Positions 23,684 to 31,883 of a DNA stretch of 64,000 bases are shown one piece after another. The notes beneath the pieces are model-generated. The model ran no database searches. It was not told the origin of the DNA and saw only the letters and a list, made by a program, of their open reading frames with translations. Both the position numbers and the translations under genes were made by a program. Where the stretch lies: contig NZ_JAUCBR010000004.1 of assembly GCF_034676725.1 (NCBI RefSeq), positions 248,001 to 312,000 of the forward strand, given 5' to 3'. Positions within the stretch are counted from its first letter, which is position 1. Every line of letters begins with the position of its first letter. Source of the DNA: Denitromonas sp. (GTDB taxonomy: Bacteria; Pseudomonadota; Gammaproteobacteria; Burkholderiales; Rhodocyclaceae).

Positions 23684-26600
23684 CTACTTCAAGGAAAAAT
23701 CGACCCGGCTGCCCACCACGTCCTTCTTGTCCGCCGCCTCCGGCTTGCCGGCTGCCGACGGGCCGACCATGAAGATGCGCTCGGCGTTCACCTTGCCCAC
23801 ACCGACCAGCCAGTCGCGCACCGCCTGCGCGCGGGCCTTGCCCAGCGCCGCCAGCTCGGCCTCGCTCACCGGTGCATTCTTGAGCATCAACGCGCGCATC
23901 TGGTCGGCGGGAATCGATTTGCTCAGGCCGATGAAGTTGCGCGGCTTGCCGTCGAAGTCCGCCTCGTCATAGGCCTCGGCCAGCAGGGCGTCGCGCTTGT
24001 CGGCCGGGATCTCGATGTCGTCGAGCGGCGGCGGTGTCTGGCCGGCGTCGAGCAGCGCTTCGCGCTGGCGCGCGCGCATGCGTTCGAGCAGCCACTGCTC
24101 GCGCAGGCCGGCCTCGTCGGCCGCCGGCTCGACCCGGCCGGTGATGTCGATCTTCAGTGCCGGCCGGTCGGCGAGCGCCTTGGCCAGGGTTTCGAGCTTC
24201 TTGACCGTCTCGGGGGTCAGCCGGTGGGTGCCGGGCGCGAACTCGGCATACGACAGTTCTTCGCCGCCACCGAACACCGAACCGAGCAGCGCAAAGGGCG
24301 AGGTCACCGCCTTGGCGATGAGATTGAAAAAGGCCCGCCACACCAGACCGGCCACGCTGAACTTGGGGTCGTCCAGTGAGCCGCCAACCGGCACCGACAG
24401 ATTGATCTCGCCCTTGCTGTTCTTGAGCAGGGCGACCGCCAGCTGCACCGGCAGGTTGACCGCGTCGGGGCTGTCGACCGCCTCGCCGAAGGTGAGCTGG
24501 TCGAGCAGGATGTTGTTCTCGGCGCTGAGCGTGCGGTCGGTGATCTTGTAGCTCAGGTCCGCCGACAGCTTGCCCTTGGCGATGCCGTAGCCGACATACT
24601 TGCCGGAATACGGCGACACGGTCGGCAGGTCGAAGCCGCGCATGCTGGCGGCGATGTCGAGGTAGCGGTCGTCGCGCAGCGGGTTGAGCTGGCCGGTGAT
24701 GGTCACCGGCGCCGCATGGTCGATGGCCGCGGTGAGCGACAGCGTGGCCAGGCTCTCCGGGTCGGACGACAGGCCCTCGAGCGTGCCGGCCACTTCGGTG
24801 AGGTTGGCGTCGTAGTTGGGCTGCACGAAGCGGTCGGAGAAGGCGACATTGCCCGTGTCCACCACGATGCGGCCGATGCGGATTGGCGGCAGCACGGGCG
24901 ACGGCGGGCTCACCGTGGCGGTGGATGTCGTCGGTGCGGCCGCACCGCCCGTGCCCCCGTCGAATTCGCCGGGCATCACCGCGGCGCTGCTCGGCGCCGC
25001 CTCGGGCGCCACGGCCTGGGCCACAACAGCGTCTTTCTCGGCGGCGGTCATCTCGCGGAAGTTGAGCCGCCCCTCGGCGCTGAGCACCAGGCGCGAGAAG
25101 AAATCGCTCAGGGCGATCTCGTCGGCGGCGAGCGCCAGCGGCGCGGTACGCACGTCCAGCCCGCTCACCGCCAGCCGTTTCCAGGTCAACACATCAACAT
25201 CGTTGCGGGTGTCGACGGCGATCAGGTCGTCGATGGCCGCCGCGCCGCGAAAGCGCACCGGCGGCGCACCGTCCCCGCCTGCAGCGCCCACGCTGAGTTG
25301 CCCGGCCAGCGACAGGTCGGCCGAGCGCAGGCTGGCCTCGATGCCTTCGGTGGCGTAAGCCTGCAGCGGCCGCAGGCCGAGGCGCTTGATGTCCACCCGC
25401 AGATCGGCCGCCAGCGACGCCGGGTCGACCGTGCCCTTGGCCGCCAGATAACCGCCCTGGTTGATGATCGACTCGACGCTCAGCGTCACCGGCTGCGGCT
25501 GCGCCATGGTCAGCGGACCCAGCGACACGGCCGTGCGCTCGGCCTGGATCACCACGGGACTGCTCACCGCACGGTCTTCAAACCGCAGCGTCCAGCCGCT
25601 CAGCGCGGTCTGCCCGATGCGGACGTCCCAGGCCGGGGAGTCGGGCGCGGGGGTCTCCGCGGCTGCCTCGCCGGCCGGCGCAACGATCTGCGCCAGGTCG
25701 ATACCGCCGTCACGGGCGCGCACCATGGCCAGCGCCCCGCCACGGCTGGCCACGCGTGCCAGCGACACGCTGCGCGCGGCGACATCCACGTCGATGCCCT
25801 CGACGCTGAGCGCGTCGATGCGGGCCGCCGGCGTGCGCTGCTTGTCCAGTTGCAGGGCCGCCTTGGCCAGATCGATGCGGGCCTGGTCGAGGCGGAAGCC
25901 GGCGTCATCGAGCACATAGGGCAGCGTGGCGGCGAGCGTGCCGCCGCTGAGCCGGGCGCCGACCAGCTGCTGCGCGTAGTAGGCCTGGTAGTGCGTCAGC
26001 GGAATGTCCGTCAGTGACAGGGTGCCCGAGGTGCGCAGCGGCGCGAGGGCCAGCTCGCCCTGCTGGGCGAGTTGCTCGCCGGCTGCGCTGCGCGCGCCAA
26101 GGCTCAGCTGCGCGGGGCGGCTGCCATTGGACACCAGGCCGGTCAGCGACACCTGAATGTCGGTCAGCTCGGTATTGAATGCGCCAGCGGGCGCGGCCGC
26201 ATCGCTGAAGCGCACTTGCCCACCGCTGAGGTCGAGTTGATCGACCGTCACCAGAAACGCCCCCGTCGGCGCCTCGGCGGGCGCCTCGGCCTCGGCCGAC
26301 GTGTCAGCCGGCAGGCTTGGCATCAGTTGCATGACGTCGAGCGAGCCGTCGGCCAACCGGTTCAGGTCGAGCGCCGGTTGGTCGATCTCGATCCGTTCGA
26401 AGCGCAGCGACTGGCCAAACACGTCGTACTCGCTGATCACCGTGGAGACTTTCGGCAGGCGGATGGCCGGCCGGCCGTCGCGGTGGCGCACGGCCAGATC
26501 AGTCAGTGCGATGTTGCCCGCCAGCATCAGCCGCGGCGCCAAGCCCTGGGGCTCGGAGAACGCCAGCTCGAGTGCCACCGACAGCGTGCCGGTGGGCACC

Positions 26601-27367
26601 TCAAATGCCGGCTCGAACGGCAGGTAGGCCAGGTAAGCGGTGAGGTCGAGCCCGTCGAGCCGGACATCGATCACGGTCTGGAGATCTTCCCCAAACGGCC
26701 GGGTATAGCCGTCGACCTGCAAGGGCGTGTCGTTCACGCGTGCCGACAGCGCCGGCTGCACATGGCGCTCGACCTCGGCGGGGAAGCCGGAGACAAAGGG
26801 CACGCCGAGCGCCAGATCTCTCACCGTGTGCTTCACCCCGGCCGGCTGGTCGTCGATGTCGATGCTGCCGCCGGTGATCTCGATGTTATTGATCGAGAAG
26901 CGCGGCGGGCCGGGCTCGACCTCCGGCCGCGGGCGCCGGGGCTCGGGGCGGGTCAGCCGCTCGACCACATCCGACCAGTTGTGGCGACCATCGGCGAGGC
27001 GCGTCAGGCGCAGCGTCGGCGCATCGATGTTGAGGCGCGAAAACACCAGCCCCCAGTAATACAGTGAGCGCCATTGCAGGTCGGCATCGAGATGGCCAAT
27101 CTGCGCCGCGCCCGGCTGACCGTCGGCCTCCGCCACGCGCAGGCCCGAGAGCGACAGACTCAGCGAAAACGGATTGAAGCGCACCTCGTCGAGCGTCACC
27201 TGCCGCCCCAGCGCGTCACCGGCCTGTACCGGCAACTGCCACTTGACCAGCGCCGGCAGCGCGAAGAAACCCAGCACCGCGTACACCGCCAGACCAATGG
27301 CGATGCGGACGGCCCAACGCCCGGCCGTCGTTTTCCAACCGTCCTTCTGTGTTGCAGACTCGCTCAT
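23684..27367 (-). CDS. Large AsmA-like DUF748 protein
   Basis: A 1227-residue protein with one N-terminal membrane helix (about residues 18-42) and a very long periplasmic part of DUF748/AsmA-like repeats, e.g. LDADLQWRSLYYWGLVFSRLNIDAPTL near the start and LLDQLTFGEAVDSPDAVNLPVQLAVALLKNSKGEINLSVPVGGSLDDP near the end. The last 220 residues include an OmpA-like stretch (TPETVKKLETLAKALADRPALKIDITG). AsmA-like proteins span the periplasm as lipid-transfer bridges; that role is inferred. No partner gene is adjacent. Confidence 0.87.
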   Translation of the reverse strand: MSESATQKDGWKTTAGRWAVRIAIGLAVYAVLGFFALPALVKWQLPVQAGDALGRQVTLDEVRFNPFSLSLSLSGLRVAEADGQPGAAQIGHLDADLQWRSLYYWGLVFSRLNIDAPTLRLTRLADGRHNWSDVVERLTRPEPRRPRPEVEPGPPRFSINNIEITGGSIDIDDQPAGVKHTVRDLALGVPFVSGFPAEVERHVQPALSARVNDTPLQVDGYTRPFGEDLQTVIDVRLDGLDLTAYLAYLPFEPAFEVPTGTLSVALELAFSEPQGLAPRLMLAGNIALTDLAVRHRDGRPAIRLPKVSTVISEYDVFGQSLRFERIEIDQPALDLNRLADGSLDVMQLMPSLPADTSAEAEAPAEAPTGAFLVTVDQLDLSGGQVRFSDAAAPAGAFNTELTDIQVSLTGLVSNGSRPAQLSLGARSAAGEQLAQQGELALAPLRTSGTLSLTDIPLTHYQAYYAQQLVGARLSGGTLAATLPYVLDDAGFRLDQARIDLAKAALQLDKQRTPAARIDALSVEGIDVDVAARSVSLARVASRGGALAMVRARDGGIDLAQIVAPAGEAAAETPAPDSPAWDVRIGQTALSGWTLRFEDRAVSSPVVIQAERTAVSLGPLTMAQPQPVTLSVESIINQGGYLAAKGTVDPASLAADLRVDIKRLGLRPLQAYATEGIEASLRSADLSLAGQLSVGAAGGDGAPPVRFRGAAAIDDLIAVDTRNDVDVLTWKRLAVSGLDVRTAPLALAADEIALSDFFSRLVLSAEGRLNFREMTAAEKDAVVAQAVAPEAAPSSAAVMPGEFDGGTGGAAAPTTSTATVSPPSPVLPPIRIGRIVVDTGNVAFSDRFVQPNYDANLTEVAGTLEGLSSDPESLATLSLTAAIDHAAPVTITGQLNPLRDDRYLDIAASMRGFDLPTVSPYSGKYVGYGIAKGKLSADLSYKITDRTLSAENNILLDQLTFGEAVDSPDAVNLPVQLAVALLKNSKGEINLSVPVGGSLDDPKFSVAGLVWRAFFNLIAKAVTSPFALLGSVFGGGEELSYAEFAPGTHRLTPETVKKLETLAKALADRPALKIDITGRVEPAADEAGLREQWLLERMRARQREALLDAGQTPPPLDDIEIPADKRDALLAEAYDEADFDGKPRNFIGLSKSIPADQMRALMLKNAPVSEAELAALGKARAQAVRDWLVGVGKVNAERIFMVGPSAAGKPEAADKKDVVGSRVDFSLK

Positions 27368-27459
27368 TCGCAGCCTCCTCGCCCAACCACCAGCTTACCA
27401 GCGCCCGCCACAACCCACAGCGGCGGATGGTTGCAGCTCGTGTCCGACGCGCGCGCCAA

Positions 27460-27478
27460 TTTAAACCGATTGATCTAG
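27460..27478. promoter_or_regulatory. TetR operator, copy 1 (tetR promoter)
   Basis: TTTAAACCGATTGATCTAG is 45 bases before the tetR ATG. Its first 16 bases match the reverse complement of the element at 28139-28155 at 13 positions. Confidence 0.55.
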
Positions 27479-27522
27479 ACCTGCTATCATGAAGCATCGA
27501 CAACAGGAACAACGGTAGCGCC

Positions 27523-28104
27523 ATGCCCTGGGAAAAATCCTTTGACGAAGACGAAGCCATCGACAAGGCAATGCAGGTTTTCTGGGAGAAAGGCTTTGAA
27601 CCCGCCTCCCTGTCCGACCTCATCGCCGGCACCGGCATTTGCCGCGGCAGCCTCTACAACGCCTTCGGCGGCAAGGCACAGCTGTTCGTCAAGGCGCTCA
27701 AGAAGTACGACAAGGACAACCGCCGCGCGATGCTGGCCGAACTCGAGGCCATGGATGACCCCCGGCAGGCCATCGCCACACTGTTCGACAGGCTCGTCAC
27801 CAGTACGGTCGAAGACCCTGAAAGAAAAGGCTGTTTTCTGGTGAATACGGCCTCGGAACTGGCTGCGCACGGGCCGGAGGTCAGCGACATCGTGCGCAAC
27901 GGGCTGCGCGAACTCCAGGCCTTTTTCCGGCGCAGCATCGAAGTCGGCCAGGCGCGCAAGCAGTTCCCCGGCACGCTGGACCCGGACGCCACGGCCAAGG
28001 CGCTGATGGCCATGGTGGTGGCCATCCGCGTACTGGGCCGCGGCATGAGTGACGCGGCCTCGCTCAAGACCATCGCCGCGCAGGCGCAGCAGCTGTTGCG
28101 CTGA
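27523..28104 (+). CDS. TetR/AcrR-family transcriptional regulator
   Basis: A 193-residue regulator. N-terminal HTH: AMQVFWEKGFEPASLSDLIAGTGICRGSLYNAFGGKAQLF (about residues 17-56), with C42 or so in the recognition region (TGICRGSLYN), as in the AcrR/YxaF-like branch that often senses oxidants or electrophiles. The C-terminal ligand domain has a second cysteine (KGCFLVNTA). It precedes a FrnE-like thiol oxidoreductase and a YghU-type GST, its likely targets: both promoters carry the same operator. Confidence 0.9.
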   Translation: MPWEKSFDEDEAIDKAMQVFWEKGFEPASLSDLIAGTGICRGSLYNAFGGKAQLFVKALKKYDKDNRRAMLAELEAMDDPRQAIATLFDRLVTSTVEDPERKGCFLVNTASELAAHGPEVSDIVRNGLRELQAFFRRSIEVGQARKQFPGTLDPDATAKALMAMVVAIRVLGRGMSDAASLKTIAAQAQQLLR

Positions 28105-28138
28105 GCGCACCCGTGCGCACGGCCATCCACGCCGGGTT

Positions 28139-28155
28139 GACCGATCGGTTTAAAC
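28139..28155. promoter_or_regulatory. TetR operator, copy 2 (frnE-like promoter)
   Basis: GACCGATCGGTTTAAAC, centred on the palindrome CCGATCGG, lies 50 bases upstream of the FrnE-like gene start. It is the inverted partner of the element upstream of the tetR gene. Confidence 0.6.
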
Positions 28156-28204
28156 ACAGCGCCCCGCATGTTTGACCGGCGCACCCCGCCCCACAGGAGG
28201 CACC

Positions 28205-28858
28205 ATGACCCAAGCCGCGCCCCCCTTGCGTATCGACATCGTTTCGGATGTCGTCTGCCCCTGGTGCGTCATCGGCTACCGCCAGCTGGCCGGGGCGCTG
28301 GCTGCGATCGGCATGCCGCATGAGATCCACTGGCATCCGTTCGAACTGAACCCCGACATGCCGCCCGAGGGCCAGAACCTGCGCGAGCACCTCACCGAGA
28401 AATACGGCACCACGCCCGAGCAGTCCGAAGCGAGCCGCAGGCAGATCACCGAGATCGGCGCCGAACTCGGCTTCGCCTTCCGCTTTGCCGACGACATGCG
28501 CATGCACAACACCTTCAACGCGCATCAGCTGCTGCACTGGGCCGACCAGCGCGGCCGCAAGCACGCGCTGGAAGAGGCGTTGTTTGCCGCGCACTTTTCC
28601 GACCGGCGCGATCTGTCGGACCCCGCCGTGCTGGCCGACGTGGCCGCCAGCGTCGGGCTCGACCGCGACGAGGCCGGCGCCGTGCTCGCCGACCAGCGCT
28701 TCGCCGCCACCGTGCGCGAGGCCGAGCAGGGCTGGCAGGCCCAGGGGATCCAGGCCGTGCCCGCCATCATCTTCAACCGCCGCTACCTGGTAAGCGGCGC
28801 CCAGGGCGTCGACAACTACACCCGCATCCTCGAACAACTGGCCAACATGCCGGAATGA
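28205..28858 (+). CDS. DsbA-family (FrnE-like) thiol oxidoreductase
   Basis: ATG at 28205 with AGGAGG nine bases upstream gives 217 residues, no signal peptide. SDVVCPWCVIGYRQL has the CPWC active site (about C14, C17) of the FrnE/2-hydroxychromene-2-carboxylate isomerase-like DsbA branch, with the cis-Pro region QAVPAIIFNRRYLVSGAQ. Cytoplasmic FrnE proteins help in thiol and oxidative stress. Between its stop and the GST start are 32 bases, so the two are probably an operon under the TetR regulator. Confidence 0.88.
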   Translation: MTQAAPPLRIDIVSDVVCPWCVIGYRQLAGALAAIGMPHEIHWHPFELNPDMPPEGQNLREHLTEKYGTTPEQSEASRRQITEIGAELGFAFRFADDMRMHNTFNAHQLLHWADQRGRKHALEEALFAAHFSDRRDLSDPAVLADVAASVGLDRDEAGAVLADQRFAATVREAEQGWQAQGIQAVPAIIFNRRYLVSGAQGVDNYTRILEQLANMPE

Positions 28859-28890
28859 GCCCCCCAACACAGCACAAGGAATCCGCAAGC

Positions 28891-29766
28891 ATGTCAGACA
28901 CCACTCCGTACATCCCGCCCAAGGTCTGGACCTGGGACGCCGAGAATGGCGGCGAATGGGCCAAGATCAACCGCCCCATCGCCGGCCCCACGCACGAGGC
29001 CACCCTGCCGCGCGGCAAGCATCCGCTGCAGCTCTACTCTATGGGCACGCCCAACGGCCAGAAGATCACCATCGCGCTCGAAGAGCTGCTGGCCGCTGGC
29101 GAGCCCGGCGCCGAGTACGACGCCCACCTGATCCGCATCAGCCAGGGCGACCAGTTCTCCAGCGGCTTCGTGGCGGTGAACCCCAATTCCAAGATCCCGG
29201 CCCTGTTCGACACCACCACCGGCAGCCGCGTCTTCGAAAGCGGCGCCATCCTGCTCTACCTCGCCGAAAAGTTCGGCCGCTTCCTGCCCAAGGACCCGGC
29301 CGCGCGCACCGAGGCGCTCAATTGGCTGTTCTGGCTGCAGGGCTCGGCCCCCTACCTCGGCGGCGGCTTTGGCCACTTCTACGCCTACGCCCCGGAGAAG
29401 TTCGAATACCCCATCAACCGCTTCACCATGGAAGTCAAACGCCAGATGGACGTGCTCGACCGCGAACTGGCCGAGCACCGCTACCTCGGCGGCGACGACT
29501 ACACCATCGCCGACATCGCCACCTGGCCCTGGTACGGCAACCTCGTGCTCGGCCAGGCCTACGGCGCCGCCGAGTTTCTGGATGCGCCCAGCTACACGCA
29601 CCTCAACCGCTGGGCCAAAGAGATCGAGCAACGCCCCGCCGTCCAGCGCGGCCGCAGGGTCAACCGCACCTGGGGCGAACCCTCGGAACAGTTGCACGAG
29701 CGGCATGATGCGTCGGATTTCGAGCTGAAGACGCAGGACAAGGTGGGAGCGGATGGCGCCGGTTAA
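28891..29766 (+). CDS. yghU: YghU-type glutathione S-transferase / disulfide-bond oxidoreductase
   Basis: From ATG 28891 (AAGGA upstream) the protein has 291 residues, similar to E. coli YghU (288). The N-terminal extension YIPPKVWTWDAENGGEWAKINRPIAGPTHE and the thioredoxin-fold NPNSKIPALFD (cis-Pro) and ESGAILLYLAEKFG are family hallmarks. YghU-like enzymes bind two glutathiones and reduce disulfides or organic peroxides. Co-regulation with the FrnE-like gene suggests a thiol-stress module. Confidence 0.92.
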   Translation: MSDTTPYIPPKVWTWDAENGGEWAKINRPIAGPTHEATLPRGKHPLQLYSMGTPNGQKITIALEELLAAGEPGAEYDAHLIRISQGDQFSSGFVAVNPNSKIPALFDTTTGSRVFESGAILLYLAEKFGRFLPKDPAARTEALNWLFWLQGSAPYLGGGFGHFYAYAPEKFEYPINRFTMEVKRQMDVLDRELAEHRYLGGDDYTIADIATWPWYGNLVLGQAYGAAEFLDAPSYTHLNRWAKEIEQRPAVQRGRRVNRTWGEPSEQLHERHDASDFELKTQDKVGADGAG

Positions 29767-29788
29767 ACGCACATAATACCGAACGAGT

Positions 29789-29880
29789 AGCCCGGACAAG
29801 GCCCGCAGGGCCGCCTCCGGCAATCACCGTTTGGTCCACCTCCGCCCCCGGATAGCACTGCGCACCATCCGGGCTGTACG
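29789..29880. repeat. GTAGCCCGGA-type palindromic repeat
   Basis: Begins GTAGCCCGGAC and ends in the inverted edge CCATCCGGGCTGTAC. It has the same edge sequence as the element at 30517-30576. It lies between the convergent yghU and MaoC-like genes. No coding potential. Confidence 0.7.
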
Positions 29881-29905
29881 GTTGGCCGTCCGTCGTCAGC
29901 CCACC

Positions 29906-30427
29906 CTATGCCCGCTCGGGCGCCTGCACGGTCGACGCATTGATGGCGCTCCCTTGGCGCGTTAGCATGATCACGACCCATTCCATGCTCAATGTCGGCT
30001 TGTCATCGACCGAAGCCTTCAACGCGAAGCTCAGATAACCGCGGTCGTTGCGTTTGCTCGACACGCGCTTGTCGACAAGGGTCACTTCAACGTCGAGCGT
30101 GTCGCCGGGGAACCATGGTCGCAGCCACTTGAGATTGTCGATACCCGGCGCACCTACCGCATGGGTGTCGAGAAGCACGTCGCGGCAAAACGGCCCGAAG
30201 CACATCAACTGGGTCTGGAAGCCAGACGCTGCAAGCCGGCCAAAATGCGTTCGTGCGGCCGCCTCCTCGTCCAGATGAAAACGCTGCGGATCATACTCGG
30301 CAGCAAAGGCCTTGATGGCATCAGGCGTCAAGCCCGGGACCTGGTAGCGGTAGATGCGGCCTTCCTCGAAATCCTCGAAGTACAGCGGTTTGGTGTTGCG
30401 CTGGCCTTGCATGATGGTCGGTCTCAT
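29906..30427 (-). CDS. MaoC-like (hot-dog fold) dehydratase
   Basis: 173 residues from ATG 30427; an ATG five codons later (30412) is equally possible and neither has a clear ribosome binding site. YFEDFEEGRIYRYQVPGLTPDAIKAFAAEYDPQRFHLDEEAAA contains the MaoC/R-hydratase motif (Asp in AAEYDPQ and His in RFHLDEE), followed by FGRLAASGFQT. Enzymes of this family hydrate enoyl-CoA. The isolated location gives no pathway context. Confidence 0.85.
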   Translation of the reverse strand: MRPTIMQGQRNTKPLYFEDFEEGRIYRYQVPGLTPDAIKAFAAEYDPQRFHLDEEAAARTHFGRLAASGFQTQLMCFGPFCRDVLLDTHAVGAPGIDNLKWLRPWFPGDTLDVEVTLVDKRVSSKRNDRGYLSFALKASVDDKPTLSMEWVVIMLTRQGSAINASTVQAPERA

Positions 30428-30516
30428 GGATAACAGGTGACGGCTATCCTCGCGCACGCTGGGAGACAAACGCAACCAGTGTACTTTTGGTAACCTGAAA
30501 TCCCTCTGCGCCGCCT

Positions 30517-30576
30517 CCGGGATTCATCGGTTGATCAACCGCTGCTCCCGGATTCCGCTTCGCTGCATCCGGGCTA
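30517..30576. repeat. GTAGCCCGGATGC-type palindromic repeat
   Basis: On the minus strand it reads GTAGCCCGGATGCAGCGAAG and so on. Arms CCCGGAT (30547-30553) and ATCCGGG (30567-30573), plus the perfect palindrome CGGTTGATCAACCG (30528-30541). It lies upstream of the MaoC-like gene and downstream of the esterase gene. Confidence 0.75.
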
Positions 30577-30594
30577 CGCACCCGGCATCCACCC

Positions 30595-31272
30595 CTACCG
30601 CAGCAGCACCGTCCCCAGCCACTGCTCGATATCCCGCACCTCCTCCATGACGATCCCGTGCTCGACGAAGTAGGTCTGCCAGACAATTGGGTAGCCGGCT
30701 TCTTTGAGCAGGGCGAAGGACTTGAGGGCGAAGTCGTGGGGAATCACGCCGTCGTCGCGGCCGTGGGCCATGAAGATGGGCACGTCACGGTTGGCCTCGC
30801 TGGCTTCGGCGGCCAGGGTGTCGGCCAGCGGCAGGTAGGTGGACAGCGCGAGCACGCCGGCCAGGCGTTTGGGGTGGCGCAGCGCGGTGTGCAGGGCAAT
30901 CGCGCCGCCTTGCGAGAAGCCGGCCAGCACGATGTTGGCGTCGGCGATGCCGCGCGCGTTTTCACGGGCGATGAGGGCCTCGACCTGCGCGGCCGACTGG
31001 TGCACGCCGGCCGGGTCCTCGCGCCGGGCGGAGAAGTCCTGCGAGACGATGTCGTACCACGCACGCATCACGTAGCCGCCGTTGATGGTGACCGGGCGCG
31101 TGGGCGCGTGCGGGAAGACGAAGCGCGTCGGCGGCAGCGCGGCTTCGTCGAAGGCGTCGACCACCGGTTCGAAGTCGTGGCCGTCGGCGCCCAGGCCGTG
31201 CAGCCAGATCACGGCATGGGTAGGCTGGGGGCCGGTTTCGATTTCAACGCAGGGCAGCAGTTCGGCAGACAT
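30595..31272 (-). CDS. Carboxylesterase/phospholipase-family alpha/beta hydrolase
   Basis: A 225-residue cytosolic hydrolase. WLHGLGADGHDF is the oxyanion region, LAGFSQGGAIALH the nucleophile elbow (GFSQG), AHGRDDGVIP the aspartate loop, and VEHGIVMEEVRDIEQWL the histidine region (HG instead of the commoner GHS). GGAGT lies before the ATG. Similar enzymes are broad acyl esterases of the APT/EstB type. Divergent from the AhpD-like/ECF41 pair. Confidence 0.9.
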   Translation of the reverse strand: MSAELLPCVEIETGPQPTHAVIWLHGLGADGHDFEPVVDAFDEAALPPTRFVFPHAPTRPVTINGGYVMRAWYDIVSQDFSARREDPAGVHQSAAQVEALIARENARGIADANIVLAGFSQGGAIALHTALRHPKRLAGVLALSTYLPLADTLAAEASEANRDVPIFMAHGRDDGVIPHDFALKSFALLKEAGYPIVWQTYFVEHGIVMEEVRDIEQWLGTVLLR

Positions 31273-31306
31273 CGGGACTCCGCAATCAGGTCAGAAGGCA
31301 CAGGCG

Positions 31307-31333
31307 TGTCACATTACACGAGCCTGCCTCGTC
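31307..31333 (+). promoter_or_regulatory. ECF41-type sigma factor promoter
   Basis: TGTCACA (31307-31313) and CGTC (31330-31333) are separated by exactly 16 bases. This is the reported target promoter of ECF41 sigma factors, and it stands directly upstream of the AhpD-like gene linked to an ECF41 sigma gene. Confidence 0.85.
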
Positions 31334-31367
31334 ATGTCGGCACCCCCCTTCATTTCAAGGACGCCCC

Positions 31368-31883
31368 ATGAACGACCTGACCCGCCAACACGCCATGATC
31401 ACTGCCTTCGGCCAGCAGTACGACTACGATACGGCGTACATGACCGAACTGCTCGACGCCTCGCCGGCGGCCTATGCCGCCTTTGCTGCGGCCATGCCGC
31501 TGTCCGGCCACCGCCAGGCGCTGCCGCTGGCGGCGCACTTCGTCGCCCGCATCGTCACCCTGCAGGCGGAGGACTGCGGCGCCTGCACCCAGCTGAACCT
31601 GCGCATGGCGGTCGAGGCCGGGGTGGATCGCGACGTGCTGGCTACGCTGCTGGCGCGCCCCGACGCCCTGCCGGCCGAGCTGGCCGATATCCGCGCCCAT
31701 GTGCTGGACGTGGTCGGCGGTGGCCTGCCCGATCCGGAGCGCGCCGCGCGGATCCGCGCCCGCCACGGCGACGCGGCCTTTGCCGAACTGGCCACGGCGA
31801 TTGCCGGCAGCCGACTGTTCCCCACCATCAAGCGCGCGCTGATGCATGCCAGCGCCTGCCAGAAACCAACGCTGGATTTCTGA
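31368..31883 (+). CDS. AhpD-like carboxymuconolactone decarboxylase-family protein
   Basis: A 171-residue helical protein with the redox motif EDCGACTQLNLRMAVEAG (CxxC at about 69-72, with a His or Asn partner downstream) typical of the CMD/AhpD family. In the ECF41 group, the conserved neighbour is one of carboxymuconolactone decarboxylase, oxidoreductase or epimerase (COE), and it is the usual sole target of the sigma factor. Its stop overlaps the ATG of the sigma gene (TGATG). A second cysteine (HASACQKP) is near the C-terminus. Confidence 0.88.
   Translation: MNDLTRQHAMITAFGQQYDYDTAYMTELLDASPAAYAAFAAAMPLSGHRQALPLAAHFVARIVTLQAEDCGACTQLNLRMAVEAGVDRDVLATLLARPDALPAELADIRAHVLDVVGGGLPDPERAARIRARHGDAAFAELATAIAGSRLFPTIKRALMHASACQKPTLDF

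Noticed and set aside
31082..31882. Very long N-terminal extension of the ECF41 sigma factor
   Set aside because: The extension overlaps the AhpD-like gene in another frame. The sigma fold begins at the ATG at 31883.
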